64,000 nucleotides of DNA from Shewanella kaireitica (lineage in GTDB: Bacteria; Pseudomonadota; Gammaproteobacteria; Enterobacterales; Shewanellaceae): positions 124,001 to 188,000 of the forward strand of contig NZ_JAKIKQ010000001.1 in the NCBI RefSeq assembly GCF_023284045.1, read 5' to 3'. The notes beneath the pieces were generated by a model. That model was not told where the DNA came from and searched no databases. It saw only the letters and a list, made by a program, of their open reading frames with translations. Position numbers and translations under genes: made by a program. The first letter of the stretch is position 1; each line of letters starts with the position of its first letter. Below are positions 1 through 9,282 of this stretch, one piece after another.

Positions 1-2
1 TC

Positions 3-1136
3 GTTAACCAAACAGGCAAGCGCTTGACGCTAGCTGTAAATCACCTTAAGTCAAAAGGCTCTACTTGCTGGGAAGAGTGGCAAGGTGTTGAGTTTGGCAA
101 TGCCACGACTTGGAACAACCGTACTGCACCAGATTTGGACTACCAAGGTTCTTGTGCTGAGTTCCGTGTAGCCGGTGCCGTGCACTTAGGTGAAGAGATG
201 GAAGACGTTCTTGGGGATAAGATCATCCTTGGCGATTTGAACGCCTATGGTAAAGAAGATCCTGTGCTAGTTCTTACTGAGAACCCACGCAACAAGACGA
301 TCGTTACCGCTAGCCACACTTTCCTTGGACCTAAGCCTCAGTTTAACGAAGATGGCTCTGCAGCTGTAATCACTAAGACTTATGGTTACATCGATATTGT
401 CGGTGAAAAGTTTAAGGAGAAGGGCAAGACGCCTTGGAGTTACTCTTTCAGTGACGAAATTGGCTCGCTTGACCACATCTTGGTCTCTCCTTCTCTAAAA
501 GATCGCGTGATTGATGCGACTGACTGGCATGTTAATGCAGCTGAAACTGGTCTGTATGACTACCAGAATCGCTTCAAAGGTACCATCGACGGTACTGGAA
601 CGCATAAGTTCTATAGAGCAGACATCTATCGTGCGTCGGATCACGATCCTGCGTTAATCACTCTTAGCTATAAGCCTGGCGATGCGGATGCAAACGTGCC
701 TCTGAACCTGCCAAAACTGAGAAAGTTAATCAAGGTTCCTTATCAGATCCCAACAGGTGTTACTGCTCAAGTTGGCGATGTAGCGACCGTCAATATGACT
801 CCTACGAATGATGAAGAGCGCTTAGATTTGAGCCAAATGGTGCTGCCTAATGTGGTTGTTTCTAATGACGCAACGGCTTTGATTAATTTCGAAGTCTTCG
901 GTGCGCCATCAGCTATCTACAACGTTACGGTAAGCCTACAGCGTGATGGTCAAATTGTAGAAGGGTCTAAGCAAACTTTCAAAGCGAAGGTATCTAGCCG
1001 TGACTCTTTGATTGCTGACATTGTTGAAGAAGAAACGGACAACACTGGCGGTGATGGTAGTGCGGGCAGTGCAGGCTTCATCAGCTTGTTATCCCTGTTC
1101 GGACTAGCAGCTATGCGCCGTCGTCTTCGCAAATAA
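3..1136 (+). CDS. exeM: ExeM-like extracellular endonuclease/exonuclease/phosphatase, 3' part
   Basis: The open frame enters from the left edge, so the N-terminus is missing; about 377 residues remain. Visible motifs of the endonuclease/exonuclease/phosphatase fold are GDLNAYG (bases about 230-250), GSLDHIL (about 462-482) and the terminal SDHDP (about 637-651), which carry metal and phosphate ligands. After a beta-rich tail the protein ends in GDGSAGSAG, a hydrophobic stretch and a basic RRRLRK tail: this is a GlyGly-CTERM sorting signal, normally cleaved by rhombosortase in species with type II secretion. In Shewanella, ExeM is an extracellular nuclease involved in DNA use and biofilms; assigning this copy to ExeM is by family likeness. 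It lies 75 bp ahead of a second secreted nuclease. Confidence 0.8.
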   Translation, partial: VNQTGKRLTLAVNHLKSKGSTCWEEWQGVEFGNATTWNNRTAPDLDYQGSCAEFRVAGAVHLGEEMEDVLGDKIILGDLNAYGKEDPVLVLTENPRNKTIVTASHTFLGPKPQFNEDGSAAVITKTYGYIDIVGEKFKEKGKTPWSYSFSDEIGSLDHILVSPSLKDRVIDATDWHVNAAETGLYDYQNRFKGTIDGTGTHKFYRADIYRASDHDPALITLSYKPGDADANVPLNLPKLRKLIKVPYQIPTGVTAQVGDVATVNMTPTNDEERLDLSQMVLPNVVVSNDATALINFEVFGAPSAIYNVTVSLQRDGQIVEGSKQTFKAKVSSRDSLIADIVEEETDNTGGDGSAGSAGFISLLSLFGLAAMRRRLRK

Positions 1137-1153
1137 GCGTTGTTCTCGACAAT

Positions 1154-1183
1154 GAAGCGCACAGCCTGCGGGCAGTGCGCTTC
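1154..1183 (+). repeat. Perfect 9-bp hairpin between two nuclease genes
   Basis: GAAGCGCAC (1154-1162) pairs with GTGCGCTTC (1175-1183) around a 12-base loop. No T-run follows, so it is not a typical intrinsic terminator. It could stabilise or process a transcript shared by the two nucleases, or act as a weak terminator. Confidence 0.5.
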
Positions 1184-1211
1184 CTATCAAGGATTCAAAA
1201 GAGATACGATT

Positions 1212-3791
1212 ATGAGAATTAAAATGAATGCAGTTGCTGCGGCCACTGCTATGGTTTTGGGCGCTTTTTCTACTACGGCAAGTGCTGATTTACTGATTAC
1301 TGAGTACATTGAAGGCGGCGGATTTAATAAAGCTATTGAGCTTTATAACTCTGGTGACGCTGCACAATCTTTAAATGGCTATAAGCTAGTTCGTTACAAA
1401 GATGGTGCCACTACTACGACAGAAATGGTCGCATTTACAGATCAAGAAATACCAGCAAAAGGCATCTTAGTTGTTAGGCATACCGATGCTGTGTTGAACC
1501 TCGACGCTAGCGTAACTGAGATGATTGGTGGCCTTCAGCAGAATGGAACAGATGCTGTTGCACTGCTCAATGGCGACACGGTCGTTGATATTGTTGGCGC
1601 GGTACCTACCCCAAAAGATTGGGGTAAAGATGTCACGCTGCGACGTAGCGATACTGCTAGCTCCATGGTGGCTAAAGATACTTTCGACGAAAATGACTGG
1701 ACTTCTCAGCCCAAGGATACGGTCGATGGATTTGGCTGTATTGGTGACAATGCTTGTACTTTCGTCGAAGAGCCTGGTGTGCTGCTGATTACTGAGTATG
1801 TGGAAGGTGGTAGCTATAATAAAGCGATTGAGGTTTCTAATGTAGGTGGTAGCACACTCAATTTGGATGACAGCGAATATAAGTTAGCCATTTATTTTAA
1901 TGGTGCGACTGAGATCACTGATTCCACTGTTGTTAATCTTACTGGTTCACTCGACGTTGGTAAAAGCTTAGTGTTCCACCACTCAAGCGCTGCTGAAGCT
2001 TTTAAAGTCGGAACTGCTCATACTGTAGCTAAGTTCAGCGGTGATGATGCTTTAGTGCTTACCAAAGATGGTGCTGTCATTGATAGCATTGGTAAGGTTG
2101 GAGAGCAGCTAGTATGGACTGATGGTGACTTTTCTACTAAAGATAAAACTCTGCGTCGTAAAGCAGCTGTAAAGGTCGGTGATACCAATACCGCTGACGT
2201 ATACCCTGGGACCTCTAAAGAACAGTGGCTTATTCTACCTAAAGACACTGCGGATGGCCTTGGTTGTGCCGGTGAAGACGCGTGTCCTTCAGAGCCCGAG
2301 CCAGATCCAAACCCTTGCACTAATTGTGAGATCCTTGCTCCGGTTGCCGATCCGACTACGTTTAATGCTGAGATCTATTACTCAGATGTACTCAGTGGAG
2401 AATTCAATAATGCAGAAGAGCTTAAGAATGCGCTATCAACCATCATTGCTAAAGGTCATAAGCAACTGAGCTATAAGCAAGTTTGGTCCGCATTGACCTA
2501 TGCAGATCAGGATCCTGCTGACGATAAGAAAGTTATTGAGATCTACACTGGTGAATCTATTTCAAAGTACGACAACCAGACTAGTGGTAGTGGTGCGGGC
2601 AAGTGGAACCGTGAGCACGTATGGGCTAAGAGCCATGGCTTCCCAAGTGATTCTCAGTGGGGTTACACCGATGCGCACCACTTGCGTCCTTCAGATCCTG
2701 GCATCAACACAGCACGAAGCAACAATGACTTTGGTGCATGTAGCGACACTGGTGAAGAAGTACTATTCAACGGTGTTGGTACCGGTAACTACCTGGACAA
2801 AACAACCGACTGCTGGGAACCTCGAGATGAGGTGAAAGGCGATGTCGCTCGTATGATCATGTATATGGATACGCGTTATCAAGGTACCGATACAGCGACA
2901 ACGAATATGCCTGATCTCATCGCTGTTGATCGTCTAACGACTACAGCTGAAGATAGCGAGCCGCTGATCGGTACGCTTTGTACTCTGTATGCATGGAACA
3001 AGTTAGATGCTGTTGATACTTATGAGCAGAATCGTAACAACCAAGTCTATAAATATCAGGGCAACCGTAACCCATTCATTGACCGCCCAGAGTTAGTGCA
3101 AGAAGTATATGGTGCAGTCTGTGGTGACGATCCAAACCCTAGCTTGGTCGTTGAAGGCGATATCGTTACGCCTGAGAGTGTAACTGAAGGTACTGCATAC
3201 ACTATCGATGCCTCTGCAATCACAGCTGGTGAAGGTGTTGCTCTTACTTATAAGTGGGAGCAGGTTGTCGCCGAAGAGAAGACCGTTGTTGGTGACCAGG
3301 CTGTACTGTCTCTGACTGCGCCACAGATCAAAGCCGATGAGACTTTGAACTTTATGCTGACTCTGAGCGACGGTACTTTGACAACAACCAAAGCCGTTAG
3401 CTTGGTTGTGACCAATGTTCCTTTAACTCTGAGTGTAGAGTTTGCTGGCAATACCAAGTTGACTGAAGGCGATAAAGCGTCTATCACCGCGACTGTTGCA
3501 GATGCTCCAGAAGGTACTAGCTACAGCTGGAAGCAAGTATCAGGAAGCACGGCAGAGTATACTGCTACAGGTCTGACACTTGATGTAACGTCACCTAGCG
3601 TGAGCATTGATCAGGTTCTTGTGTTCGAGCTTACGGCTACTGTTGGCGAAGAAAGTTTCAGTCAGTCTGTTAGCATTGAAGTGAAAAATACTGAAGAAGC
3701 GGGTTGGACTAAGCCTGATGGGGCGGGTAGTTTAGGTGGTCTTATGACACTGCTGCTACCTCTCATGTGGTGGCGTCGCCGCCAAGGCTAG
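1212..3791 (+). CDS. Secreted endonuclease I with two lamin-tail domains and GlyGly-CTERM
   Basis: The 859-residue protein starts at ATG 1212; in-frame starts farther upstream lack a signal peptide directly after them, whereas this one gives MRIKMNAVAAATAMVLGA..ASA. Two lamin-tail-like domains follow, each opening with LLITEY (residues about 27 and 194). The endonuclease I domain (about 385-650) carries NREHVWAKSHG and TDAHHLRPSD, the His/Asn metal-binding core of the EndA/Vvn family. Two Ig-like repeats (about 665-835) precede a GlyGly-CTERM tail (GAGSLGG, hydrophobic segment, WWRRRQG). It should be a non-specific DNase/RNase exported by type II secretion and anchored or released by rhombosortase. 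The architecture is far longer than E. coli EndA (about 235 residues). Confidence 0.88.
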   Translation: MRIKMNAVAAATAMVLGAFSTTASADLLITEYIEGGGFNKAIELYNSGDAAQSLNGYKLVRYKDGATTTTEMVAFTDQEIPAKGILVVRHTDAVLNLDASVTEMIGGLQQNGTDAVALLNGDTVVDIVGAVPTPKDWGKDVTLRRSDTASSMVAKDTFDENDWTSQPKDTVDGFGCIGDNACTFVEEPGVLLITEYVEGGSYNKAIEVSNVGGSTLNLDDSEYKLAIYFNGATEITDSTVVNLTGSLDVGKSLVFHHSSAAEAFKVGTAHTVAKFSGDDALVLTKDGAVIDSIGKVGEQLVWTDGDFSTKDKTLRRKAAVKVGDTNTADVYPGTSKEQWLILPKDTADGLGCAGEDACPSEPEPDPNPCTNCEILAPVADPTTFNAEIYYSDVLSGEFNNAEELKNALSTIIAKGHKQLSYKQVWSALTYADQDPADDKKVIEIYTGESISKYDNQTSGSGAGKWNREHVWAKSHGFPSDSQWGYTDAHHLRPSDPGINTARSNNDFGACSDTGEEVLFNGVGTGNYLDKTTDCWEPRDEVKGDVARMIMYMDTRYQGTDTATTNMPDLIAVDRLTTTAEDSEPLIGTLCTLYAWNKLDAVDTYEQNRNNQVYKYQGNRNPFIDRPELVQEVYGAVCGDDPNPSLVVEGDIVTPESVTEGTAYTIDASAITAGEGVALTYKWEQVVAEEKTVVGDQAVLSLTAPQIKADETLNFMLTLSDGTLTTTKAVSLVVTNVPLTLSVEFAGNTKLTEGDKASITATVADAPEGTSYSWKQVSGSTAEYTATGLTLDVTSPSVSIDQVLVFELTATVGEESFSQSVSIEVKNTEEAGWTKPDGAGSLGGLMTLLLPLMWWRRRQG

Positions 3792-3810
3792 CCAATAGCT
3801 AAGCCTGTAA

Positions 3811-3848
3811 AAAGCAGCACCGGGATCGCTCTGGGTGCTGCTTTTTTT
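3811..3848 (+). terminator. Intrinsic terminator after the endonuclease gene
   Basis: AAAGCAGCACC (3811-3821) pairs with GGTGCTGCTTT (3834-3844), followed by a run of T to 3848. It sits 20 bp after the stop codon and ends the nuclease transcript. Confidence 0.9.
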
Positions 3849-3959
3849 AACTGTACAGCCGTTGCCTTATATCTCACCTTGGCGCCTTAGCCTCATGGTG
3901 GGAAAGCTAATCACTAAAGCGAGTGGTAACGTTTATCTGTTTAATATTGAAGGGTTATT

Positions 3960-5702
3960 ATGAATACTTCACTCCATCCTTCTCGCCTGCTTCTAACTGG
4001 TTCTTCTATCGCTCTGGCGTTGGTATTGAGCAGCTGTGGTAAGGAAAAGGTAGAAGAAGCGCCTAAAGCACCCAAGGTGACGGCATCTGCCGCCTGTATT
4101 GCTGCGGGTGATGATTGCAAGCGCTTCACTCTGTTGCATACTAATGATCATCACGGCCGTTTTTGGCATAGTAAAAATGGTGGCTATGGCATGGCTGCGC
4201 GGAAAACTATCCTTGATGAGATCCGCAAAGAGGTGGTTGCGCAGGGAGGCCAGGTGTTACTGCTCTCCGGTGGCGACATCAATACAGGTGTTCCAGAGTC
4301 AGATCTGCAAGACGCCGAACCTGATTTTATCGGCATGAATCACCTTGGTTATGACGCAATGGCCGTGGGTAACCATGAGTTTGATAACCCATCAACTGTG
4401 ATGGACAAGCAGAGAAGTTGGTCAAAATTTCCTTGGTTATCGGCTAACATCTATCATCAAGTCGATGGTGAATGGCAACGCTACTTTGAGCCCTACAAGG
4501 TGTTTGAGGTGCAAGGCTTGAAGTTAGCCGTGGTTGGTCTGACTACCGAGCATACAGCTGAGATAGGCAACCCAGAGTTCGTTGCGGATTTTAAGTTCAC
4601 GTCAGCTCAAGCTGAAGCGAAAGAGACTTTGGCAGAGCTTGAGCAGAAGCATAAGCCTGATTTGGTGTTTGGTCTCACCCATATGGGCCACTATGAAAAT
4701 GGCAGGCATGGTAGTAACGCTCCCGGTGATGTTGCTTTGGCTCGTAGCTTAGAGCCGGGTCAGATCCAGGCAATCATTGGCGGTCACTCACAACTGCCTG
4801 TGTGTATGGAAGGTGACACGGGTGAATACGTAGAAAAGTATGCTCGAGATGAGCCGTGTAAGCCCGATCGTCAAAATGGCACTTGGATAATGCAAGCCTA
4901 CGAGTGGGGCAAATTTATAGGCCGTGCAGACTTTGAATACTACGGTGACGAGCTCCACCTAGCAAATTACGAGCTGGTTCCTGTAAACACTGAAAGTAAG
5001 TATGGTTTCATGCTGCATTCTTCGATGCTAACCCCCAAGGATCCAGAAACTGTTGAGCTGCTGCGTCCCTATCAGCGCAAGGGGCAGGTACAGCTGAGGG
5101 AAGAGATTGGTGTCGCAAAGGCAGATTTCATCGGTAAGCGTAAGGTGGTTCGTTACCAAGCGACGCCTCTAGGGATAATGATAGCCCACGCTCAAACTCA
5201 GCTCCCTGTGCCAGCGGACTTCGGTATCATGAATTCTGGCGGTATTCGTGCCAGCATTAAAAAAGGGCCTATTCGCTATCGTGATGTACTTAAGGTGCAG
5301 CCTTTTTCTAACAGTGTGACTGTGACTGAGATGAATGGCGCCGAACTGAAACAGTACTTATCTAAGGTGGCGCTTAAAACTCGAGGTTCAGGAGGCTTTG
5401 CTCATTTTAGCGGCATCAAGATGACGGTTGACTGTAAAGCGAAAGATGTCGACATCAAGATGGTTGGTGACAAGCCCTTCAAGCTAACGGATAACTATCG
5501 ATTTACCCTCCCCAGCTACAACGCTGCGGGTGGGAACAAGTATCCCAAGTTGAAAGAAAAGGCTAGAGACACCGGCTTTATTGATGCTGACATGCTTTAT
5601 CAATTCATCAAAAAACATGACTCGCTTGATCCCATTGACTACGACACCGTGAAAGATGTCCGTTATATCAACTCTCGAAATTCTGATGGTTGCGGCGGCT
5701 AA
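3960..5702 (+). CDS. 5'-nucleotidase / UshA-family lipoprotein
   Basis: A 580-residue protein with a lipoprotein signal peptide ending in the lipobox LSSC (Cys about 26). The metallophosphoesterase domain shows HTNDHHGRF (about 59-67), a GNHEFDNP metal-binding motif (about 138) and GGHSQLP (about 275). The C-terminal 5'-nucleotidase domain shows NSGGIRA (about 425) and the PFSNSV substrate-pocket motif (about 450). Members hydrolyse nucleoside monophosphates, UDP-sugars or NAD in the periplasm. The AAGGG ribosome site supports ATG 3960. Lying between two extracellular nucleases and a nucleoside permease plus phosphorylase, it probably dephosphorylates nucleotides released from extracellular DNA. 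Exact substrate cannot be told from sequence. Confidence 0.9.
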   Translation: MNTSLHPSRLLLTGSSIALALVLSSCGKEKVEEAPKAPKVTASAACIAAGDDCKRFTLLHTNDHHGRFWHSKNGGYGMAARKTILDEIRKEVVAQGGQVLLLSGGDINTGVPESDLQDAEPDFIGMNHLGYDAMAVGNHEFDNPSTVMDKQRSWSKFPWLSANIYHQVDGEWQRYFEPYKVFEVQGLKLAVVGLTTEHTAEIGNPEFVADFKFTSAQAEAKETLAELEQKHKPDLVFGLTHMGHYENGRHGSNAPGDVALARSLEPGQIQAIIGGHSQLPVCMEGDTGEYVEKYARDEPCKPDRQNGTWIMQAYEWGKFIGRADFEYYGDELHLANYELVPVNTESKYGFMLHSSMLTPKDPETVELLRPYQRKGQVQLREEIGVAKADFIGKRKVVRYQATPLGIMIAHAQTQLPVPADFGIMNSGGIRASIKKGPIRYRDVLKVQPFSNSVTVTEMNGAELKQYLSKVALKTRGSGGFAHFSGIKMTVDCKAKDVDIKMVGDKPFKLTDNYRFTLPSYNAAGGNKYPKLKEKARDTGFIDADMLYQFIKKHDSLDPIDYDTVKDVRYINSRNSDGCGG

Positions 5703-6424
5703 GCTTATTATTCAGTGGAGTTAATCAGCTGCCAGCTTGGAGCATAACCCTGTGAACATCGCTCTGAGTTATCCAGTAGTTGTTGAGCGACCTAAGAGAG
5801 ATGATGCTGTTCATTGTTCGCTAAGTTTGTGAATTCTGTCATTACTTGGTTTACGTCGTTGCAGCGGATAACGTTGCCTGCTTTATAAGTAGATAAAAGC
5901 AAATCGATTTATACGTTAAAAGCCACTTCCACCATAGGAGGTGGCTTTTTCATTTCCGCTTAATAAATGGTTGTTAAGGTAATTAAGTGGCCATAAAGTT
6001 CAGTCAAATAACTAGCCTGATTAACCTCAACCACTAATGATGAAATTGTTAAATTGCCAATTATTCGCTATTTAGTGCTCAATGTTCTATCAGTGACTAA
6101 ATATCTATGTTAATTAATTACAGTTACGTAGTATTTAGATCTTTAAATAGCTCTATTAACGTCATTACTCTGTAAAAAATACAAAGTTACTTTCTATAAA
6201 ATCTGTTGTGAAGTCGTAGGTAGTTGTTGGCTTTATTGGCTTTTATGTGATTTTTTTGTCAGTACTTTTTTGTAAAAAGTTTAACTTTTACCGTGTTCAG
6301 CATGGTTGTCTACTCAAAGCTTTGAAACCTCAAGTTTATTCTGTAAATTCAGCTTGGATCTCTTGCAGCTAAGTGCATCCTGTATACACTGCACCCATAT
6401 CAATATTTATGTGGTTAAAAATGT
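5703..6424. other. Long intergenic region ahead of the nucleoside permease
   Basis: About 720 bp without a convincing gene. A hairpin with AAAAGCCAC / GTGGCTTTTT arms lies at about 5918-5950, 215 bp downstream of the 5'-nucleotidase. It is a plausible late terminator and leaves room for an untranslated or small RNA before it. The remaining 470 bp are AT-rich and presumably hold the nupC-deoD promoter. I saw no clear operator. Confidence 0.5.
5918..5950 (+). terminator. Intrinsic terminator, 215 bp after the 5'-nucleotidase gene
   Basis: AAAAGCCAC.. pairs with ..GTGGCTTTTT around a short loop and ends in five T. The distance from the preceding stop codon is unusually long. Confidence 0.75.
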
Positions 6425-7651
6425 ATGGAAGTTTTCATCAGTTTATTCGGTATGCTCTGTTTGATAGGGCTTGCAGTAGCACTTTCAGAAAATCGCAAAG
6501 CTATTAATCTACGTACGGTGCTCGGTGCGCTGGCATTTCAGGTCGCCTTTGGCGCATTTGTGATGTACCTCCCTATGGGGCAATCCATGTTAGATGGTGC
6601 TTCAAGTGGAGTCATGCACGTTATCAACTATGCTAACGAAGGTTTAAAGTTCCTATTTGGTGGGTTAGCCACTTTTAGCCTAGGATTTATCTTCGTGATT
6701 AACGTGTTATGCGTAGTGGTATTTATCAGCTCTCTTATTGCAGTGCTGTATTACTTAGGCATTATGCAGCTGATTATTGGTGTGATTGGTGGCGGTTTAT
6801 CAAAGTTACTTGGCACTAGCCGCGCGGAGTCACTCTCCGCGACCGCAAATATCTTCGTTGGACCCATTGAAGCGCCATCAATGGTGCGGCCGTTCGTTAA
6901 GCATATGACACGCTCAGAGTTATTTGCAGTCATGACAGGCGGGTTGGCATCTGTGGCTGGCGGCACCATGATTGGCTACATTCAGATGGGTGTGGACGTT
7001 AAATATGTTTTGACTGCCGCCTTTATGACGGCTCCTGCTGGACTTCTATTTGCTAAATTAATGTGGCCGGAAACAGAAAAACCAGTAAATGACATTAAGA
7101 AAGTCCTTGATGAGCAAACTGATAAGCCTGCCAACGTGATTGATGCAGCTGCTGGTGGCGCAGCGATGGGATTGCAGCAAGTACTCAGTGTATCAGCGTT
7201 ATTGCTTGCTTTTGTTGGTCTTATCGCACTTGTGAATGGTTTTATTGGCGGTATTGGCGGCTGGTTTGGCTTCGAGGAGCTAACCATGCAAGCGATATTG
7301 GGCTACATTCTTGCGCCACTTGCGTGGGTGATGGGCGTGCCTTGGAGTGAAGCGGTTCAGGCTGCATCATTCATCGGTCAAAAGATGGTGATAAACGAAT
7401 TCGTCGCCTATATAGATTTTCTAAAAGTCCAAGACCAACTGTCTGAGAAAACACAGATTATTATCAGTTTTGCCTTATGTGGCTTTGCCAATATAGGTTC
7501 GCTTGCGATGGTGATGGGCGGTTTAGCGGCGCTTTGTCCTGAGCGTAGACATGATTTAAGTGAGCTCGGCATGAAGGCACTCATTGGCGCGGCACTGGCA
7601 AACTTAATGAGCGGCACAATCGCAGGTTTGCTATTTAGCATCGCGGGATAA
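6425..7651 (+). CDS. nupC: NupC-family concentrative nucleoside transporter
   Basis: A 408-residue, highly hydrophobic protein typical in length for bacterial CNT (NupC) permeases, which import nucleosides with protons or sodium. The gate-domain region after the first helices contains the segment GTSRAESLSATANIFVG, and a conserved GxxxE-type motif IFVGPIEAPSM follows (about 140-155), matching the family's nucleoside-binding region. The ATG at 6425 is preceded by a poor ribosome site. It lies 88 bp ahead of deoD on the same strand, so uptake and phosphorolysis of nucleosides are likely co-transcribed. Cation and nucleoside preference are not deducible here. Confidence 0.9.
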   Translation: MEVFISLFGMLCLIGLAVALSENRKAINLRTVLGALAFQVAFGAFVMYLPMGQSMLDGASSGVMHVINYANEGLKFLFGGLATFSLGFIFVINVLCVVVFISSLIAVLYYLGIMQLIIGVIGGGLSKLLGTSRAESLSATANIFVGPIEAPSMVRPFVKHMTRSELFAVMTGGLASVAGGTMIGYIQMGVDVKYVLTAAFMTAPAGLLFAKLMWPETEKPVNDIKKVLDEQTDKPANVIDAAAGGAAMGLQQVLSVSALLLAFVGLIALVNGFIGGIGGWFGFEELTMQAILGYILAPLAWVMGVPWSEAVQAASFIGQKMVINEFVAYIDFLKVQDQLSEKTQIIISFALCGFANIGSLAMVMGGLAALCPERRHDLSELGMKALIGAALANLMSGTIAGLLFSIAG

Positions 7652-7739
7652 TTTAAAACAGAGATTGTAAACCTAACTAGGATTTTGGTGTGCTTGCTGA
7701 GGGGTCAACAAGCACCTAATTGATACAAAAGGAAAGACT

Positions 7740-8450
7740 ATGACACCACATATTAATGCCGAAGCTGGCGCATTTGCTAAAACCGTACTTATGCCAGGCG
7801 ATCCATTGCGCGCTAAGTACATAGCTGACAACTTTCTAGATAATGCCGTGCTAGTAACTGATGTACGTAACATGCTGGGCTATACCGGTGAGTACAAAGG
7901 CAAACGTATTTCAGTGATGGGCTCAGGAATGGGGATCCCATCGATCTCTATCTATGCCAAAGAGTTGATTACAGAATATGGCGTCGAGAACATTATTCGT
8001 ATTGGTTCATGTGGCGCTGTCAGCGACAAAATTAAGCTAATGGATGTGGTAATGGCAATGGGCGCAAGCACAGACTCTGCCGTTAACAGAACTCGCTTTG
8101 CTAATACCGATTTTGCCATGATTGCCGATTTCAACTTGCTAAAACGTGCAACTGACTCAGCAGAAAAGCTAGGCGCTAACTACCATGTCGGTAACCTTTA
8201 TTCATCGGATCTATTCTATAGCAGTGATGAACAGCGTTACGACTTGATGGAGAAGTACGGCATCTTGGGCGTCGAGATGGAAGCTGCAGGTCTTTATGGA
8301 GTAGCGACTGAATTTGGCGCTAATGCATTAGCGATGATGACGGTAACGGATCATCTGCGACAGGGTTTACATTTAACTGCCAAAGAGCGCCAGCAAACAT
8401 TGAATGAGATGATTAAGCTGACCCTTGATGCAGTAGAAGAGTTACTTTAA
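7740..8450 (+). CDS. deoD: Purine nucleoside phosphorylase, DeoD type
   Basis: The 236-residue length and motifs are those of hexameric Deo[14 protein letters not shown] near residues 19-31 (phosphate-binding loop), MGIPSISIY (about 64-72), RIGSCGAV (about 87-94), [10 protein letters not shown] (about 178-187) and the catalytic Asp in VTDHL (about 201-205). The enzyme splits purine (deoxy)ribonucleosides with phosphate into base and (deoxy)ribose-1-phosphate in the cytoplasm. A good ribosome site (AAAGGAAAG) precedes ATG 7740. Linked to the nucleoside permease, it completes a salvage pathway. No deoA/B/C genes follow. Confidence 0.97.
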   Translation: MTPHINAEAGAFAKTVLMPGDPLRAKYIADNFLDNAVLVTDVRNMLGYTGEYKGKRISVMGSGMGIPSISIYAKELITEYGVENIIRIGSCGAVSDKIKLMDVVMAMGASTDSAVNRTRFANTDFAMIADFNLLKRATDSAEKLGANYHVGNLYSSDLFYSSDEQRYDLMEKYGILGVEMEAAGLYGVATEFGANALAMMTVTDHLRQGLHLTAKERQQTLNEMIKLTLDAVEELL

Positions 8451-8527
8451 TAGCGCTTTACTTTTTGAGCTTAATAGAGACTTAAGCCAAGACCTGTAAA
8501 GTGTAGTCATATAACTCTTTACCCTAT

Positions 8528-8598
8528 GGCGTGCGATTAGGCACACAAGTTGAACGTGAAAACGTGACAGCACCTAATATTAAGCCTAATCGCGCGCC
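8528..8598. repeat. Long inverted repeat between deoD and the thioesterase gene
   Basis: GGCGTGCGATTAGGC (8528-8542) pairs with GCCTAATCGCGCGCC (8584-8598) with one G-T difference across a 41-base loop that itself contains AACGTGA repeated. No strong T-run follows directly. It could be an RNA structure after deoD, a processing site or an unannotated small RNA. Confidence 0.6.
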
Positions 8599-8734
8599 AA
8601 TCCTTCCTCTTTGACTACTTTTTAATTAGCGACTCGAATCGTTAAAAAAGCCTAGATCCACTCATCTTACCTGTTTAAACAATTTGGCTTACGCAGTAAA
8701 CTGTCGACAATAACTACAACAATGGATGTAAAAG

Positions 8735-9172
8735 ATGTCGATTTGGTTTAGACCGGTAAGCTTAGATACATGTGCCAAGATGGATTCAGGGATGCATGGC
8801 AAAGGCACATTAATGCAAACAATGGGGATCACCATCTCAGAGATTGGTGATGACTATATGAAGGCAACTATGCCGGCATCTCCTGCTGTGCATAACCCCC
8901 TAGGCATTGTGCATGGGGGCGCAAACGTCGCTCTGGCAGAAACCGTAGCCAGTTATGCGGCTAATTTCGCAGTCGATTTCGAGCAGTATTACTGCGTCGG
9001 ACAAGAGATCAATGCTAATCATCTAAAAGCATCGCGCAATGGCACATTAACGGCGACTGCAAAACCTATACACCTTGGAAAGCGTAGCTCTGTGTGGGAA
9101 GTATTAATCCACAATAGTGCTGGTGAGTTATGTTGCATATCTAGAATGACTGCTGCTGTAGTAAAACGCTAA
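8735..9172 (+). CDS. menI: Hotdog thioesterase, MenI/PaaI (YdiI) family
   Basis: A 145-residue single hotdog-fold protein. The segment HNPLGIVHGGANVALAE (about 52-68) contains the family's conserved helix-capping HGG and the catalytic Glu. It aligns along its length with E. coli YdiI, a 1,4-dihydroxy-2-naphthoyl-CoA thioesterase (menaquinone pathway): GQEINANHLK and the GKRSSVWEV segment are shared. Start ATG 8735 follows a weak ribosome site. Menaquinone use fits an anaerobically respiring organism. Other acyl-CoA substrates are possible because the family is promiscuous. Confidence 0.8.
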   Translation: MSIWFRPVSLDTCAKMDSGMHGKGTLMQTMGITISEIGDDYMKATMPASPAVHNPLGIVHGGANVALAETVASYAANFAVDFEQYYCVGQEINANHLKASRNGTLTATAKPIHLGKRSSVWEVLIHNSAGELCCISRMTAAVVKR

Positions 9173-9282
9173 TAAGCAATAAGCTCACTAAAGAATATTT
9201 AATTACGCAATGAGGTTGTTGCATTGGCAATCTATTGCTCATACTCAGTATATGGTTTTTTAGGATAAAGGTTGGAGCAAAA

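Noticed and set aside
6245-6265. Possible Crp site (ATGTGATTTTTTTGTCA) upstream of nupC
   Set aside because: Only the left half fits the TGTGA-N6-TCACA consensus; the right half is poor.
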